Source of the DNA: Ferirhizobium litorale
GTDB lineage: Bacteria; Pseudomonadota; Alphaproteobacteria; Rhizobiales; Rhizobiaceae
Length of the DNA stretch: 64,000 bases
Direction: 5' to 3'
NCBI GenBank assembly: GCA_030028905.1
Contig: JALDYZ010000015.1
Coordinates: 1-64,000, forward strand
Shown: piece by piece, positions 48,205 through 58,237 of the stretch
Layout of the letters: every line of letters begins with the position of its first letter
Position numbering within the stretch: position 1 is the stretch's first letter
Made by a program: the position numbers and the translations under genes
Notes under the pieces: model-generated
What the model was told of the DNA's origin: nothing
What the model saw: only the letters and a program-made list of their open reading frames with translations
The model's database searches: none

Positions 48205-48897
48205 ATGACCACAGCAGACTACATCGCCCTTTTACTGTTTGCCGTGCTTTGGATCGGGTTTTCCTGGGTGAGCGGCGGCGCCCGGATCTTCAAGCGGATC
48301 AGCCTCAACCAAGCCATGGCGAAACGACGCCAGCAGTGGATCCACAACTCGCTGACGCGAGACTTGAAGATGATCGACACCCAGATCATGGCTGGCCTCC
48401 AGAACGGCACGGCATTCTTCGCCTCGACCACGATCTTTGCGCTCGGCGGATGCTTCGCCCTTCTTGGAGCCACAGAACAGGTGGACGCGGTCATCAAGGA
48501 CCTGCCGGTCCTCATGCATGGCGGAAGGGCCGCCTTCGAGCTGAAGGTGGGCGGTCTCAGCGCATTGTTCGGCTATTCGTTTTTCAAGTTCGGCTGGTCC
48601 TATCGGCTGTTCAACTATTGCACCATCCTGTTCGGATGCATCCCGATGACCGCCGACATTGCCGAAAACCGCGAAGAAGCAACCCGTACGGCGGAACGCG
48701 TGCTCCACATGAACATCGAGGCAGCCCGGCATTTCAACGCCGGGCTGAGGGCGATATTCCTCGCGATCGGCTATCTCGGCTGGTTCATCAATGCCTATGT
48801 CTTTATGCTTACGACGGTTTTCATCATCGCCGTGCTGGCGCACCGCCAGTTCTTTTCCAGGGCGCGAAGCATCATCATCGACGAGATCCAGCCATGA
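48205..48897 (+). CDS. DUF599 family membrane protein
   Basis: 230 residues with four to five transmembrane segments: ADYIALLLFAVLWIGFSW, ASTTIFALGGCFALLG, LSALFGYSFFKFGWSYRLFNYC and LGWFINAYVFMLTTVFIIAVLAHRQFF. The layout and RDLKMIDTQIMAGLQNGTAFFASTT match DUF599, of unknown function. The ATG at 48205 fits the first helix. The membrane proteins downstream at 48975 and 49953 run in the same direction. Confidence 0.85.
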   Translation: MTTADYIALLLFAVLWIGFSWVSGGARIFKRISLNQAMAKRRQQWIHNSLTRDLKMIDTQIMAGLQNGTAFFASTTIFALGGCFALLGATEQVDAVIKDLPVLMHGGRAAFELKVGGLSALFGYSFFKFGWSYRLFNYCTILFGCIPMTADIAENREEATRTAERVLHMNIEAARHFNAGLRAIFLAIGYLGWFINAYVFMLTTVFIIAVLAHRQFFSRARSIIIDEIQP

Positions 48898-48974
48898 ATT
48901 CGCCTTTGTCTTCCTGTTCTGCAGGATTGTTGCTGTGAGGCGAAATCTCCATAATTTCTGAAAGGATACGATGC

Positions 48975-49940
48975 ATGGCCGCCGAGCCCGCGCCTTCCGA
49001 TGCTGATCGCTCCAAGGCGCGCATCGGTCTCCTGGATACGGCACGCGGCGTGGCGCTGCTTGCGATGGCCACCTACCACTTTTCCTGGGACCTCGAGTTC
49101 TTTGGATATCTGGATGCCGGTACGACCACGCAAGGCCTGTGGAAACTCTATGCGCGCGCAATCGCCAGCAGTTTCCTGTTCCTGGCCGGCTTCAGTCTGG
49201 TGCTCGGGCATTTTCCTGCGATCCGCTGGCGGTCCTACTGGAAGCGCCTGGCAATGATCTTCGCGGCAGCCATGGCAATTACGGTCGGAACCGCCATTGC
49301 CGTGCCGAATGGCATGATCTTCTTCGGGATCCTGCATTCGATCGCCGCCGCGAGCCTGGTTGGACTTCTCTTCCTCCGGCTGCCGGCGCTTGTGGCTATT
49401 GTTGCCGCCGTGGCCGTCGTCGTTGCCCCGTTCTACCTGCGTTCACCCTTCTTTGATACGCCATTCCTCTGGTGGTTGGGGCTATCCGAGACCTTGCCCC
49501 GTTCCAACGATTACGTACCGCTGCTACCGTGGCTGGCCCCCTTCCTGCTCGGACTTGCGATGGCCAAGATCGCCATGTCCCGCGGCTGGCTTGTAACGCT
49601 GGCCGCTTTCGGAACGGGGTCCGGCCCCTTTGCCAAAGCGGGACGCCATAGCCTCCTGGTCTATCTCCTGCACCAGCCGATCCTGATGGCCATCGTCTAC
49701 GCGATATCGCTCGTTCACCCACCCGCACAGATCGATCCGGGAGCCGCCTATGTCGGCAACTGTGAGGCAACCTGCTCGGTGGAAGAGGACGCGGCGTTTT
49801 GTGCGCGGTTCTGCGGATGCACCCTTGAACGGCTCAACGAGCAAAAGTTGTTCACAGCACTCCAGCAAGGGCAGGTTTCACCCGAAAAAGATGAACGGAT
49901 TCAGAGAATCGCACTAGAGTGCAGTACAGTTTCGCGATGA
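48975..49940 (+). CDS. DUF1624 / heparan-alpha-glucosaminide N-acetyltransferase-like membrane protein
   Basis: 321 residues. RIGLLDTARGVALLAMATYHFSWDLEFFGYLDAG and SSFLFLAGFSLVLGH are the DUF1624 opening, with a membrane-embedded YHF histidine. About nine helices follow, and GRHSLLVYLLHQPILMAIVYA is typical of membrane acyltransferases. The last 75 residues are a soluble tail with six cysteines (GNCEATCSVEEDAAFCARFCGC). Acceptor unknown. ATG 48975 is favoured. Confidence 0.8.
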   Translation: MAAEPAPSDADRSKARIGLLDTARGVALLAMATYHFSWDLEFFGYLDAGTTTQGLWKLYARAIASSFLFLAGFSLVLGHFPAIRWRSYWKRLAMIFAAAMAITVGTAIAVPNGMIFFGILHSIAAASLVGLLFLRLPALVAIVAAVAVVVAPFYLRSPFFDTPFLWWLGLSETLPRSNDYVPLLPWLAPFLLGLAMAKIAMSRGWLVTLAAFGTGSGPFAKAGRHSLLVYLLHQPILMAIVYAISLVHPPAQIDPGAAYVGNCEATCSVEEDAAFCARFCGCTLERLNEQKLFTALQQGQVSPEKDERIQRIALECSTVSR

Positions 49941-49952
49941 CGGGACAGTTCG

Positions 49953-50426
49953 ATGAATGCGTATCGCTCGAGGCCGCTTAACTTCCCCTGGCCACCGCTT
50001 CTCTATGGCGCTGCCATGCTATGCGCGATCGTTCTGCATCGATTCTACGAATTGCCGTCGCCCGAACTCAATTCGACAATCGCCTGGGCGGGCGGCGCGC
50101 TCATGATCGTTCTCGCCGTCAGCCTGGACATCTGGGCTATCAGGACCCTGATCGACAGCGACACGACTATCCTTCCCCATCGCTGCGCCACGCATCTGGT
50201 GACACGCGGCCCATTCCGTTTCACCCGCAATCCGATCTACCTCGGTTACACGCTGATGACGGCGGCGATGGGGCTTTTGACGGGCAATGCCTGGTTCTTC
50301 GTCATGGCCGTTCTTGCGGCGTTGATGACGACATTCGTCGCTATTCGGCATGAAGAAAGACACCTGCTGGCCCGCTTCGGTATCGAATATGAAAACTACT
50401 GCAAAAACACGCGGCGCTGGGTCTGA
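49953..50426 (+). CDS. Isoprenylcysteine carboxyl methyltransferase (ICMT/PEMT-like) family protein
   Basis: 157 residues with four helices. LVTRGPFRFTRNPIYLGYTLMTAAMGLL and the RHEERHLLARFGIEYENYCKNTRRW C-terminus are the SAM-binding signatures of the ICMT/DUF1295-type methyltransferases. Bacterial members act on unknown lipids or peptides. It lies 12 bases after the DUF1624 gene and may be cotranscribed. Confidence 0.85.
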   Translation: MNAYRSRPLNFPWPPLLYGAAMLCAIVLHRFYELPSPELNSTIAWAGGALMIVLAVSLDIWAIRTLIDSDTTILPHRCATHLVTRGPFRFTRNPIYLGYTLMTAAMGLLTGNAWFFVMAVLAALMTTFVAIRHEERHLLARFGIEYENYCKNTRRWV

Positions 50427-50509
50427 TTTGCCGTCAAAGCTTCGCGACCTTGGAGCACAATCACCCCTGCTGCATATACATACCTATTGCAGTAAGACGT
50501 TCGAGGCGA

Positions 50510-50896
50510 TCAGGTGCCGACACCAAGCTCGGCTAGGCGCGTAAGACAGGATTCCTCGATGTGGTCGAGTTCCGTCAGCGTCTCCTCGATATCCTTACGC
50601 TTCTGGCGCAAGTCCTCGCGCTTCTCGTCCACACGCTTCATCAACAACCGCAATTGCCCCATTTCCCCGGGCGGATCCTTGTAGACCTGGATAATCTCGC
50701 GGATCTCGGCGATTGAAAAACCTATGCGGCGGCCGCGCAAGATCTCCTGGATGAGGCGACGGTCGGCGGCCCGGAACAAGCGCGTTCGGCCCCGGCGCTC
50801 CGGGTGGATCAGACCTTCATCCTCGTAGAACCTCAAAGTTCGAGTCGATATGCCGAACTCCCGCGTCAGCTCGGTTATAGTGTAGTACTTATTCAC
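50510..50896 (-). CDS. MerR family transcriptional regulator
   Basis: About 128 residues. The N-terminal winged HTH is YYTITELTREFGISTRTLRFYEDEGLIHPERRGRTRLF, followed by AADRRLIQEILRGRRIGFSIAEIREII and a C-terminal coiled coil (MGQLRLLMKRVDEKREDLRQKRKDIEETLTELDHIEES). No metal-binding cysteines are seen in the effector region except one near the end. The GTG at 50896 is chosen; it is 41 bases downstream of a palindromic operator. Branched-chain/fatty-acid regulators such as LiuR have this size, but no such target gene is adjacent. Confidence 0.85.
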   Translation of the reverse strand: MNKYYTITELTREFGISTRTLRFYEDEGLIHPERRGRTRLFRAADRRLIQEILRGRRIGFSIAEIREIIQVYKDPPGEMGQLRLLMKRVDEKREDLRQKRKDIEETLTELDHIEESCLTRLAELGVGT

Positions 50897-50936
50897 GCCG
50901 CTATCCCATAAATTGCAGGGGCGGATTATCTCTAAC

Positions 50937-50954
50937 TTTGACGTAAAAGTCAAA
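50937..50954. promoter_or_regulatory. Palindromic operator-like site and promoter of the MerR gene
   Basis: TTTGACGTAAAAGTCAAA is a near-perfect palindrome. On the minus strand TTGACT within it is a good -35, and GATAAT follows at a 17-base spacing as a -10, so a bound MerR protein would sit on its own promoter. The site resembles acgt-type sites described for LiuR-like regulators; the assignment is inference. Confidence 0.55.
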
Positions 50955-50968
50955 TAATGCCAGCGCCG

Positions 50969-52387
50969 CTACGTGATGTGGAACCACCACGTGGCAATTC
51001 CGAGAAACGTGAAAAAGCCGGTAATATCCGTCACTGCAGTGACGAACACCGCCGACGAGACAGCGGGATCGGCCCCGAAACGATCGAGCAGCAGCGGAAT
51101 GAGGATGCCCGCCAGCGCTGCCGCCATCATGTTGATCAGCATGGCGGTGGCAAGGATGCCGCCGAGATGCGCATCCTGGAACCACAGCGCCGCGATCGTT
51201 CCGATCAGTAATCCGAAGAACACCCCGTTAAGGAGCCCGACCCCGGCCTCACGGCGGATGATGCGCGGCGAGTTGTGAATGTCGAGGCTGCGCGTGGCAA
51301 GCGCCCGCACCGTCACCGTCATCGTCTGCGAGCCTGCATTGCCCCCCATCCCCGCAACGATCGGCATGAGCACCGCGAGCGCGACGATCTGCTGGATCGT
51401 CGCATCGAAGAGCCCGATCACCGATGCCGAAATGCACGCCGTCATGGAGTTGATCAGCAGCCACGGCACGCGGGAGCGCGACGCCTCCGCTACCGAGTCG
51501 GAGAGTTCTTCGTCGCCAACACCGCCAAGGCGCATCAGGTCTTCCTCGGCCTCTTCCTGGATGACGTCGACCACATCGTCAATCGTCAGCACCCCGACGA
51601 GCCGGCCATTCTCGTCGACGACGGCTGCGGACAACAGGTCGTATTGCTCGAACAGTTGCGCCGCTTCTTCCTGGTCCATCTCGGCCGGGATCGGATGGTT
51701 CGTATCGCGCATGATCGCATCGATCTTGGTCGAGCGCTTCGTGCGCAGGATGCGATCGAGATCGACCGTGCCGAGAAGCCGGAAGGTCGGATCGATGACG
51801 AAGATCTGGGTGAAGCTCTCGGGAAGATCCTCGTCCTCGCGCATGTAGTCGATCGTCTGCCCGACCGTCCAGAACGGCGGCACTGCGACGAACTCAGTCT
51901 GCATGCGGCGGCCGGCCGTGCTTTCGGGATAGTCCAGCGAGCGACGCAGGCGTACCCGTTCGGTGAACGGCAGCTTGGCGAGGATCTCCTCCTGGTCTTG
52001 CTGGTCGAGATCCTCGAGGATGTAGACGGCGTCGTCGGAGTCCATCTCGCCGATGGCGGCGGCAATCTGCTCGTTCGGCAGGTGCTCTACGATGTCGAGA
52101 CGGATCGCCTCGTCAACTTCCGTTAGAGCGGAAAGGTCAAAATCGCTGCCGAGAAGGGACACCAGCGCCAGACGCTGGTCCGGCTGGATCGCCTCGAGCA
52201 CATCGGCCAGTTCGGACGGGTGGAGACGCGCGACATGCTGGCGCAGGTAGATAATGTCCCGGTCGGCAATAGCCGCGCCAACCATGGCGAGAAAATCGGA
52301 ACGCACCGAGTCGTCCTCGGCATAGATGTCCTCGGAGAATTCCGGTCGGACAATGCGATCGCGGCCCTCTTCACCGATATTCGTCAT
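50969..52387 (-). CDS. mgtE: Magnesium transporter MgtE
   Basis: 472 residues. An N-terminal helical domain (VARLHPSELADVLEAIQPDQRLALVSLL, with SDDAVYILEDLDQQDQEEIL) precedes two CBS domains (RMQTEFVAVPPFWTVGQTIDYM..., NHPIPAEMDQEEAAQLFEQYDLLSAAVVDE) and five transmembrane helices with GMGGNAGSQTMTVTVRALA, the Mg pore signature. MgtE imports Mg2+ and is gated by cytoplasmic Mg2+. No recognisable Mg riboswitch was found upstream. Confidence 0.95.
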   Translation of the reverse strand: MTNIGEEGRDRIVRPEFSEDIYAEDDSVRSDFLAMVGAAIADRDIIYLRQHVARLHPSELADVLEAIQPDQRLALVSLLGSDFDLSALTEVDEAIRLDIVEHLPNEQIAAAIGEMDSDDAVYILEDLDQQDQEEILAKLPFTERVRLRRSLDYPESTAGRRMQTEFVAVPPFWTVGQTIDYMREDEDLPESFTQIFVIDPTFRLLGTVDLDRILRTKRSTKIDAIMRDTNHPIPAEMDQEEAAQLFEQYDLLSAAVVDENGRLVGVLTIDDVVDVIQEEAEEDLMRLGGVGDEELSDSVAEASRSRVPWLLINSMTACISASVIGLFDATIQQIVALAVLMPIVAGMGGNAGSQTMTVTVRALATRSLDIHNSPRIIRREAGVGLLNGVFFGLLIGTIAALWFQDAHLGGILATAMLINMMAAALAGILIPLLLDRFGADPAVSSAVFVTAVTDITGFFTFLGIATWWFHIT

Positions 52388-52785
52388 GTGCCGCCCTCGC
52401 CGCCATTGTGCATAAGCTCTCCAGCCGCCAACGAGAATGGCGACCGAAACCGTAATGTCAACAAGCGCATAGCCGATTCAGTCTGATCGCCGCATCCCGA
52501 ACCAATCCATCTGTGACCTCTGCATCCCGGTAAGGCTAGACGCGTCAGCCGCCCTTGGTTTTCAGCTTGCCCCTGATTTTCAGCTTGTATGCCGCCCGCT
52601 TGATTCCGACGCGACACATGCCAGCGCTAAACCAATATCAATACAAGGTCCACCCACCTTTCGCGGCGCGACCGACATAATGTGTGTGCGAGGACGTGCC
52701 GCTTTCAACAATCCCCTTGTCTCACTCCTCTCCAGCGGCAACAACTCCTTCGGAGTAAGCCAGCCCCTCTAAAGGAGCCGCACCC
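52388..52785. other. Divergent intergenic region between mgtE and the deformylase-like gene
   Basis: 398 bases without a supported gene. A TTGACA box on the minus strand near 52455 could be part of the mgtE promoter. On the plus side a small hairpin ACTCC/GGAGT (52744-52748 with 52752-52756) contains CTCC, which could alternatively pair with the AAAGGAG ribosome site at 52771-52777 of the downstream gene; a regulatory role is speculative. Confidence 0.3.
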
Positions 52786-53280
52786 TTGGCCATCCGTACC
52801 ATTCTTCGCTATCCCGATCCGGGCCTGAAAGTGAAATGCGAGCCCGTGACCGCTTTCGACGGTCGGCTGCGAACACTCGCAGCCGACCTGCTCGAGACCA
52901 TGCGGGCTGCACCCGGTGTCGGCATCACCGCGGCTCATATCGGGGTTTTCGAACGTGTGGTCGTCATCGAGATGGACGCGGCGCGTGGCGTGCTTGTCTA
53001 CGTCAATCCGGAGATCGTCTGGATGTCTGAGGAAACGATGTCTCATACCGAGGGCAGCGTATCCATGCCGGGTGCTACAGAATCAGTCACGCGGCCGAAA
53101 TCCATACGCTTTCGCTATCAGGATCTCGACGGCACGCGCAAAGAGGCTACGGCCGAAGACTTTCTCGCCATCTGCATCCAGCATGAGATCGACCAGTTGG
53201 ACGGCGTGTTCTGGCTGATGCGCCTTTCGAGGCTGAAGCGCGATCGGCTGGTTCGAAAGTGGGAAAAGGCGACACACTAG
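52786..53280 (+). CDS. Peptide deformylase-like protein lacking canonical metal ligands
   Basis: 164 residues with the peptide deformylase fold: RTILRYPDPGLKVKCEPVTAFD and LETMRAAPGVGITAAHIG. The three catalytic motifs are altered: motif 1 has His51 where Gln is standard, motif 2 (EGCLS) is EGSVS with Ser91 for the metal-binding Cys, and motif 3 (QHExDHLxG) is QHEIDQLDG with Gln137 for the second metal His. His133 and Glu134 remain. It is therefore unlikely to be an active Fe-deformylase. TTG 52786 follows AAAGGAG. Paralogues of this type appear in rhizobia alongside true Def. Confidence 0.8.
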   Translation: MAIRTILRYPDPGLKVKCEPVTAFDGRLRTLAADLLETMRAAPGVGITAAHIGVFERVVVIEMDAARGVLVYVNPEIVWMSEETMSHTEGSVSMPGATESVTRPKSIRFRYQDLDGTRKEATAEDFLAICIQHEIDQLDGVFWLMRLSRLKRDRLVRKWEKATH

Positions 53281-53365
53281 AGGCGGTGTCTCGACCTCTC
53301 GCTCGCCACATGACGTGACGCGATACGATTAACTTTCACACCCAAGTAATTGTCTAAAAAGCAAA

Positions 53366-53385
53366 AAACCCGCCTAAGCGGGTTT
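53366..53385 (-). terminator. Terminator of tRNA-Leu
   Basis: Stem AAACCCGC/GCGGGTTT with a 4-base loop, followed on the minus strand by TTTTG. It lies 7 bases downstream of the tRNA 3' end. Confidence 0.85.
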
Positions 53386-53391
53386 CTTGTT

Positions 53392-53476
53392 TGGTGCGGT
53401 CGAGAAGACTCGAACTTCCACGGGTTGCCCCACAGCGACCTCAACGCTGCGCGTCTACCAATTCCGCCACGACCGC
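53392..53476 (-). tRNA. tRNA-Leu(GAG)
   Basis: 85 bases on the minus strand. The acceptor GCGGTCG pairs with CGACCGC, with A discriminator and encoded CCA. The anticodon stem-loop CAGCGTTGAGGTCGCTG gives anticodon GAG; a variable arm (TGGGGCAACCCG) and T-loop GTTCGAGTC complete a class II tRNA. It reads CUY leucine codons. Confidence 0.96.
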
Positions 53477-53667
53477 ATCGTGGTAGCGCCGAATTGCTCC
53501 GGCGGGGCTGCATGTAGCAAAAGGCCCCCTGGGGTGCAATAGCCCGCAACGAAAATATTGAAGATAAAAAAGGACTGCTGAATCCGGCCGTTATGGAACT
53601 GCCAGAAAACCCTTGCCTTGCCGTGGTTTCGCTTTTTTGCGAGAAGGAACGCAAAGGAAAAATAATC

Positions 53668-54384
53668 ATGCAGCGTACCGAAATCGAAACCCGGATGTTT
53701 CCTACAGAAGGCGCGCCCGCCGTGCGCTGGCGAATCTCCGATCGCCTCATCCCCTATGAAGAGGCCGTCGCCACGATGGAGGCGGAAGTTGCGGCGATTG
53801 CCGATGGTCGTGCCGACGAACTCGTGTGGCTGCTGGAGCACCCGCCGCTCTATACGGCAGGCACCAGCGCCGATGCCGCCGACCTGATCGACCCCGACCG
53901 GTTTCCGGTATTTTCCACCGGCCGTGGCGGGGAATACACCTATCACGGGCCGGGCCAGCGCGTCGTCTATGTCATGCTCGACCTGAAACGGCGCCGGCAG
54001 GATGTACGCGCCTATGTGGCTGCGCTCGAGGAAGTCATCATACGCACTCTCGAATCGATGAACGTCCGCGGCGAGCGCCGCGAGGACCGCGTCGGCGTCT
54101 GGGTCAGGCGCCCCGAAAAGCCGCGGCTGGCGGACGGCACCATGGCGGAAGACAAGATCGCCGCCCTCGGCATCCGTCTGCGGCGCTGGGTCAGCTTCCA
54201 CGGACTTTCGCTGAACGTCGACCCGGACCTTTCCCATTTCGGCGGCATCGTCCCCTGCGGTATCAGCGCCTATGGCGTCACGAGCCTCGTCGATCTCGGC
54301 CTCCCCGTCATGATGGCCGACGTCGACATTCGCTTCCGCGATGCCTTCGAGGACGTGTTCGGGCCAACCGCCAACGATCGCTGA
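53668..54384 (+). CDS. lipB: Octanoyl-[acyl-carrier-protein]:protein N-octanoyltransferase LipB
   Basis: 238 residues; moves octanoate from ACP to lipoyl domains. [44 protein letters not shown], the lysine of [25 protein letters not shown] and the cysteine of [14 protein letters not shown] form the active site. ATG 53668 with GGAAAA upstream is preferred over 53593. Confidence 0.95.
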   Translation: MQRTEIETRMFPTEGAPAVRWRISDRLIPYEEAVATMEAEVAAIADGRADELVWLLEHPPLYTAGTSADAADLIDPDRFPVFSTGRGGEYTYHGPGQRVVYVMLDLKRRRQDVRAYVAALEEVIIRTLESMNVRGERREDRVGVWVRRPEKPRLADGTMAEDKIAALGIRLRRWVSFHGLSLNVDPDLSHFGGIVPCGISAYGVTSLVDLGLPVMMADVDIRFRDAFEDVFGPTANDR

Positions 54385-54498
54385 CCCTGTGGATCGTGCA
54401 AGGGGACGAATCCCGGGATTTCGGCAGCGCGCCATTGCCGACGGGCGCTCGCTCGTGCTTGATGCGCCGTCTTCTCCCGTTCCAGCGACACATCCCTC

Positions 54499-55416
54499 AT
54501 GAAACAAGTGCAGAACCCGATACAAGGCATGGCGATCATGGCGGGCGCCATGCTGGTGCTGCCGGTGATGGATGCCATCGCCAAGTACATGGCGACATAC
54601 GAAGGAATGTCACCCGGGCAGGTGACGTTCTACCGCTTCTTCATCCAGCTCGTCTGCACTCTGCCGCTTCTCTTCATCGGCGGCGGCCTTGCGGCGTTCC
54701 GGGTGAACCGTCCGTGGATGAACCTGCTGAGGGGAGCCCTGCATGCGGCAGCCAGCCTGCTGTTTTTCGTGGCGGTGAAGTACATGCCGCTCGCCGATGT
54801 CTTCGCGATCTATTTCGTCGAACCCTTCATGCTGACTGCCATGTCGGCACTGTTCCTGGGCGACAAGGTTGGCTGGCGGCGCTGGACCGCCATAGCCATC
54901 GGCTTCATAGGTGCGATGATCGTCATCCAGCCGAGCTTTGCGATTTTCGGGTGGACCGCGCTGCTTCCGGTCGCCTGTGCCTTCCTCTTCACCCTCTATC
55001 TGTTCATGAACCGGGCCATTGGCGACACCGACACGCCGCTCGCCATGCAGACCATGTCCGGCATTGGCGGCACGCTTTTCTGCGCCGCCGCCATCGCCTT
55101 CGGATACGGCGCCCTCGGCGAGCCGGATTTTGCCCCGTCGCTCCCGCAATCCGACCTCGCAATCCTCCTCCTGCTGATTCTCGGCTCGATATCCGGATAT
55201 GCTCATCTGATGGTCGTGCGGGCCTTCCGGCTCGCGCCGCTGTCACTGCTTGCGCCGTTTCAGTACTTCGAGATCATCTCCGCGACGATTCTCGGCTATA
55301 CTCTCTTCGGAGATTTTCCCACGCTCTTGAAATGGCTTGGCATCGCCATCATCGTCGGCTCCGGGCTGTTTATCATCTGGCGCGAAAGGAAGGCGGGCGA
55401 GACCGGTGCGAGATGA
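54499..55416 (+). CDS. EamA/DMT family transporter
   Basis: 305 residues with ten transmembrane helices arranged as two EamA repeats (AMLVLPVMDAIAKYMATYEGMSPGQVTFYRFFIQL; PLADVFAIYFVEPFMLTAMSALFLGDKVGWRRWTAIAIGFIGAMIVIQP; second repeat ending APFQYFEIISATILGYTLFGDFP). DMT transporters export metabolites; substrate unknown. A 114-base gap separates it from lipB. Confidence 0.88.
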   Translation: MKQVQNPIQGMAIMAGAMLVLPVMDAIAKYMATYEGMSPGQVTFYRFFIQLVCTLPLLFIGGGLAAFRVNRPWMNLLRGALHAAASLLFFVAVKYMPLADVFAIYFVEPFMLTAMSALFLGDKVGWRRWTAIAIGFIGAMIVIQPSFAIFGWTALLPVACAFLFTLYLFMNRAIGDTDTPLAMQTMSGIGGTLFCAAAIAFGYGALGEPDFAPSLPQSDLAILLLLILGSISGYAHLMVVRAFRLAPLSLLAPFQYFEIISATILGYTLFGDFPTLLKWLGIAIIVGSGLFIIWRERKAGETGAR

Positions 55417-55598
55417 ACTGCGGGCGCGGCCAATAGCCGCCGGAACTTAATGCTACATTTTGAAATCTGATAGCGACGACAAAGGCTTGCCAATAGAAGT
55501 TCAGAAGAAACTGTCGGTGATTCCGGCGCTTTTCGCTTGAGCCGCGGGTGTTGCCCATGGCAATGTCGCCGCCAACATTGGAAAGAGGAGACACCCCC

Positions 55599-56726
<1,128 letters not shown>

Positions 56727-56796
56727 GAAAGTCGCTCCGACTGGAGATGCGCCGGATGCATGTCATTCCGGCGCGTCGCATTTGTGGAGGTTGCGC

Positions 56797-57264
56797 ATGA
56801 TCTATGTCGATGCCGATGCCTGCCCGGTCAAAGCCGAGATCCTCAAGGTGGCCGAGCGACATGGCCTGCCGGTGACCTTCGTCGCCAATTCCGGCCTCCG
56901 ACCGTCCCGCGACCCGATGATCCGCAATGTCATCGTCTCCGGCAGCTTCGATGCCGCCGACGACTGGATCGTCGATCATGTGCAGGCCGCAGACATCGTG
57001 GTAACCGCGGACGTGCCGCTGGCAGGCCGTTGCGTGGCAAAGAATGCACTTGTCACCGGCCCCGGCGGCCGGATCTTCGACGACACCAATATCGGCATGG
57101 CGACTGCCATGCGCGATCTCGGAGCGCATCTGCGCGAGACCGGCGAAAGCAAGGGCTACAACGCCGCTTTCTCGCCCCGCGATCGCTCGCGATTTCTGGA
57201 AGCGCTCGACCGGCTGTGCCGGCGCGCCCGCAGCCTTGCCGCATCGAATGGAGAACAACCGTGA
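56797..57264 (+). CDS. YaiI/YqxD family (DUF188) protein
   Basis: 155 residues. MIYVDADACPVKAEILKVA, DDWIVDHVQAADIVVTADVPLAGRCVAKNALVTGP and FDDTNIGMATAMRDL are diagnostic of DUF188, a PIN-like fold of unknown activity. ATG 56797 has GTGGAGG upstream. Its TGA overlaps the GTG of fghA (GTGA), so they are translationally coupled within the adhC-yaiI-fghA run. Confidence 0.92.
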   Translation: MIYVDADACPVKAEILKVAERHGLPVTFVANSGLRPSRDPMIRNVIVSGSFDAADDWIVDHVQAADIVVTADVPLAGRCVAKNALVTGPGGRIFDDTNIGMATAMRDLGAHLRETGESKGYNAAFSPRDRSRFLEALDRLCRRARSLAASNGEQP

Positions 57265-58094
57265 AAATCATTTCCCAGAACACCGCGTTCGGCGGCATGC
57301 AGGGTGTCTACCAGCACGAATCGGAGGCCTGCAATTGCGACATGACCTTCGCGGTCTATGTGCCTCCGAAGGCGATCAAGGAGCCCTGCCCGGTCCTCTG
57401 GTATCTCTCTGGTCTGACCTGCACCCATGCCAACGTGATGGAGAAGGGCGAATATCGCCGCATGGCCTCCGAACTCGGCCTGATCATCGTCTGCCCGGAT
57501 ACCAGCCCGCGCGGCGACGACGTTGCCGACGAACTGACGAATTGGCAGATGGGCAAAGGCGCCGGTTTCTACCTTGATGCGACTGAAGAGCCCTGGTCCG
57601 AGCACTACAAGATGTACACCTACATCACCGAGGAACTGCCGGCGCTCGTCGGCCAGCATTTTCGTGTCGACATGGACCGTCAGGGCATTTTCGGCCATTC
57701 CATGGGCGGTCACGGGGCAATGACCATCGCCCTGAAAAATCCCGATCGCTTCCGCAGTTGCTCTGCATTTGCGCCGATCGTCGAACCGTCGACGGCGGAC
57801 TGGTCGATGCCCGCCTTCGAAAAATATCTCGGCCAGGACCAGTCGAACTGGCGCCGGTACGACGCCTGTGCGCTGGTGCAGGACGGCGCATATTTTCCGG
57901 AGTTCCTCATTGACCAGGGGCTGGCAGACAGCTTTCTCGAAAACGGCCTGAGGCCCTGGCTCTTCGAGGAAGCGATCAAAGGAACGGACATCCGCCTGAA
58001 GTTGCGCCTGCACGAGCGCTACGACCACTCCTACTACTTCATCTCCACTTTCATGGACGATCACCTGAGGTGGCATGCCGAGCGTCTGGACTGA
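57261..58094 (+). CDS. fghA: S-formylglutathione hydrolase
   Basis: 277 residues; hydrolyses S-formylglutathione to formate and glutathione. Esterase-D fold: [32 protein letters not shown], nucleophile [16 protein letters not shown], and catalytic Asp/His in the later [12 protein letters not shown] and [11 protein letters not shown]. Starts at GTG 57261 overlapping the previous stop. With adhC it completes formaldehyde removal. Confidence 0.95.
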   Translation: MKIISQNTAFGGMQGVYQHESEACNCDMTFAVYVPPKAIKEPCPVLWYLSGLTCTHANVMEKGEYRRMASELGLIIVCPDTSPRGDDVADELTNWQMGKGAGFYLDATEEPWSEHYKMYTYITEELPALVGQHFRVDMDRQGIFGHSMGGHGAMTIALKNPDRFRSCSAFAPIVEPSTADWSMPAFEKYLGQDQSNWRRYDACALVQDGAYFPEFLIDQGLADSFLENGLRPWLFEEAIKGTDIRLKLRLHERYDHSYYFISTFMDDHLRWHAERLD

Positions 58095-58154
58095 GGCAGC
58101 TTGAGCAGTTGCCCACCCAGCCCTTGAAAATCCGGCAGGCAACAGGCATATCTG

Positions 58155-58231
58155 CTTTCGCAGACGGCTGCAGCGACCGCAATAGGCGGTCGCCACCAAC
58201 CGCGGGGACGGCCTCGCTCTTTCACAAGGAG
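58155..58231 (+). promoter_or_regulatory. Guanidine-II (mini-ykkC) riboswitch
   Basis: Two hairpins each display an ACGG loop: GCAG-ACGG-CTGC (58160-58171) and GCGGGG-ACGG-CCTCGC (58202-58217). The second ends 9 bases before AAGGAG (58227-58231) of the SMR gene. This is the mini-ykkC pattern, in which two ACGR loops kiss when guanidinium is bound and free the ribosome site. Between them an 8-bp hairpin GCGACCGC/GCGGTCGC (58173-58193) compacts the linker. The downstream SMR exporter fits the regulon. Identified by pattern, not by covariance search. Confidence 0.8.
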
Positions 58232-58237
58232 AGTAGC

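Noticed and set aside
52388..52640. Mg-sensing (M-box) riboswitch before mgtE
   Set aside because: No M-box core or suitable multi-stem layout is visible.
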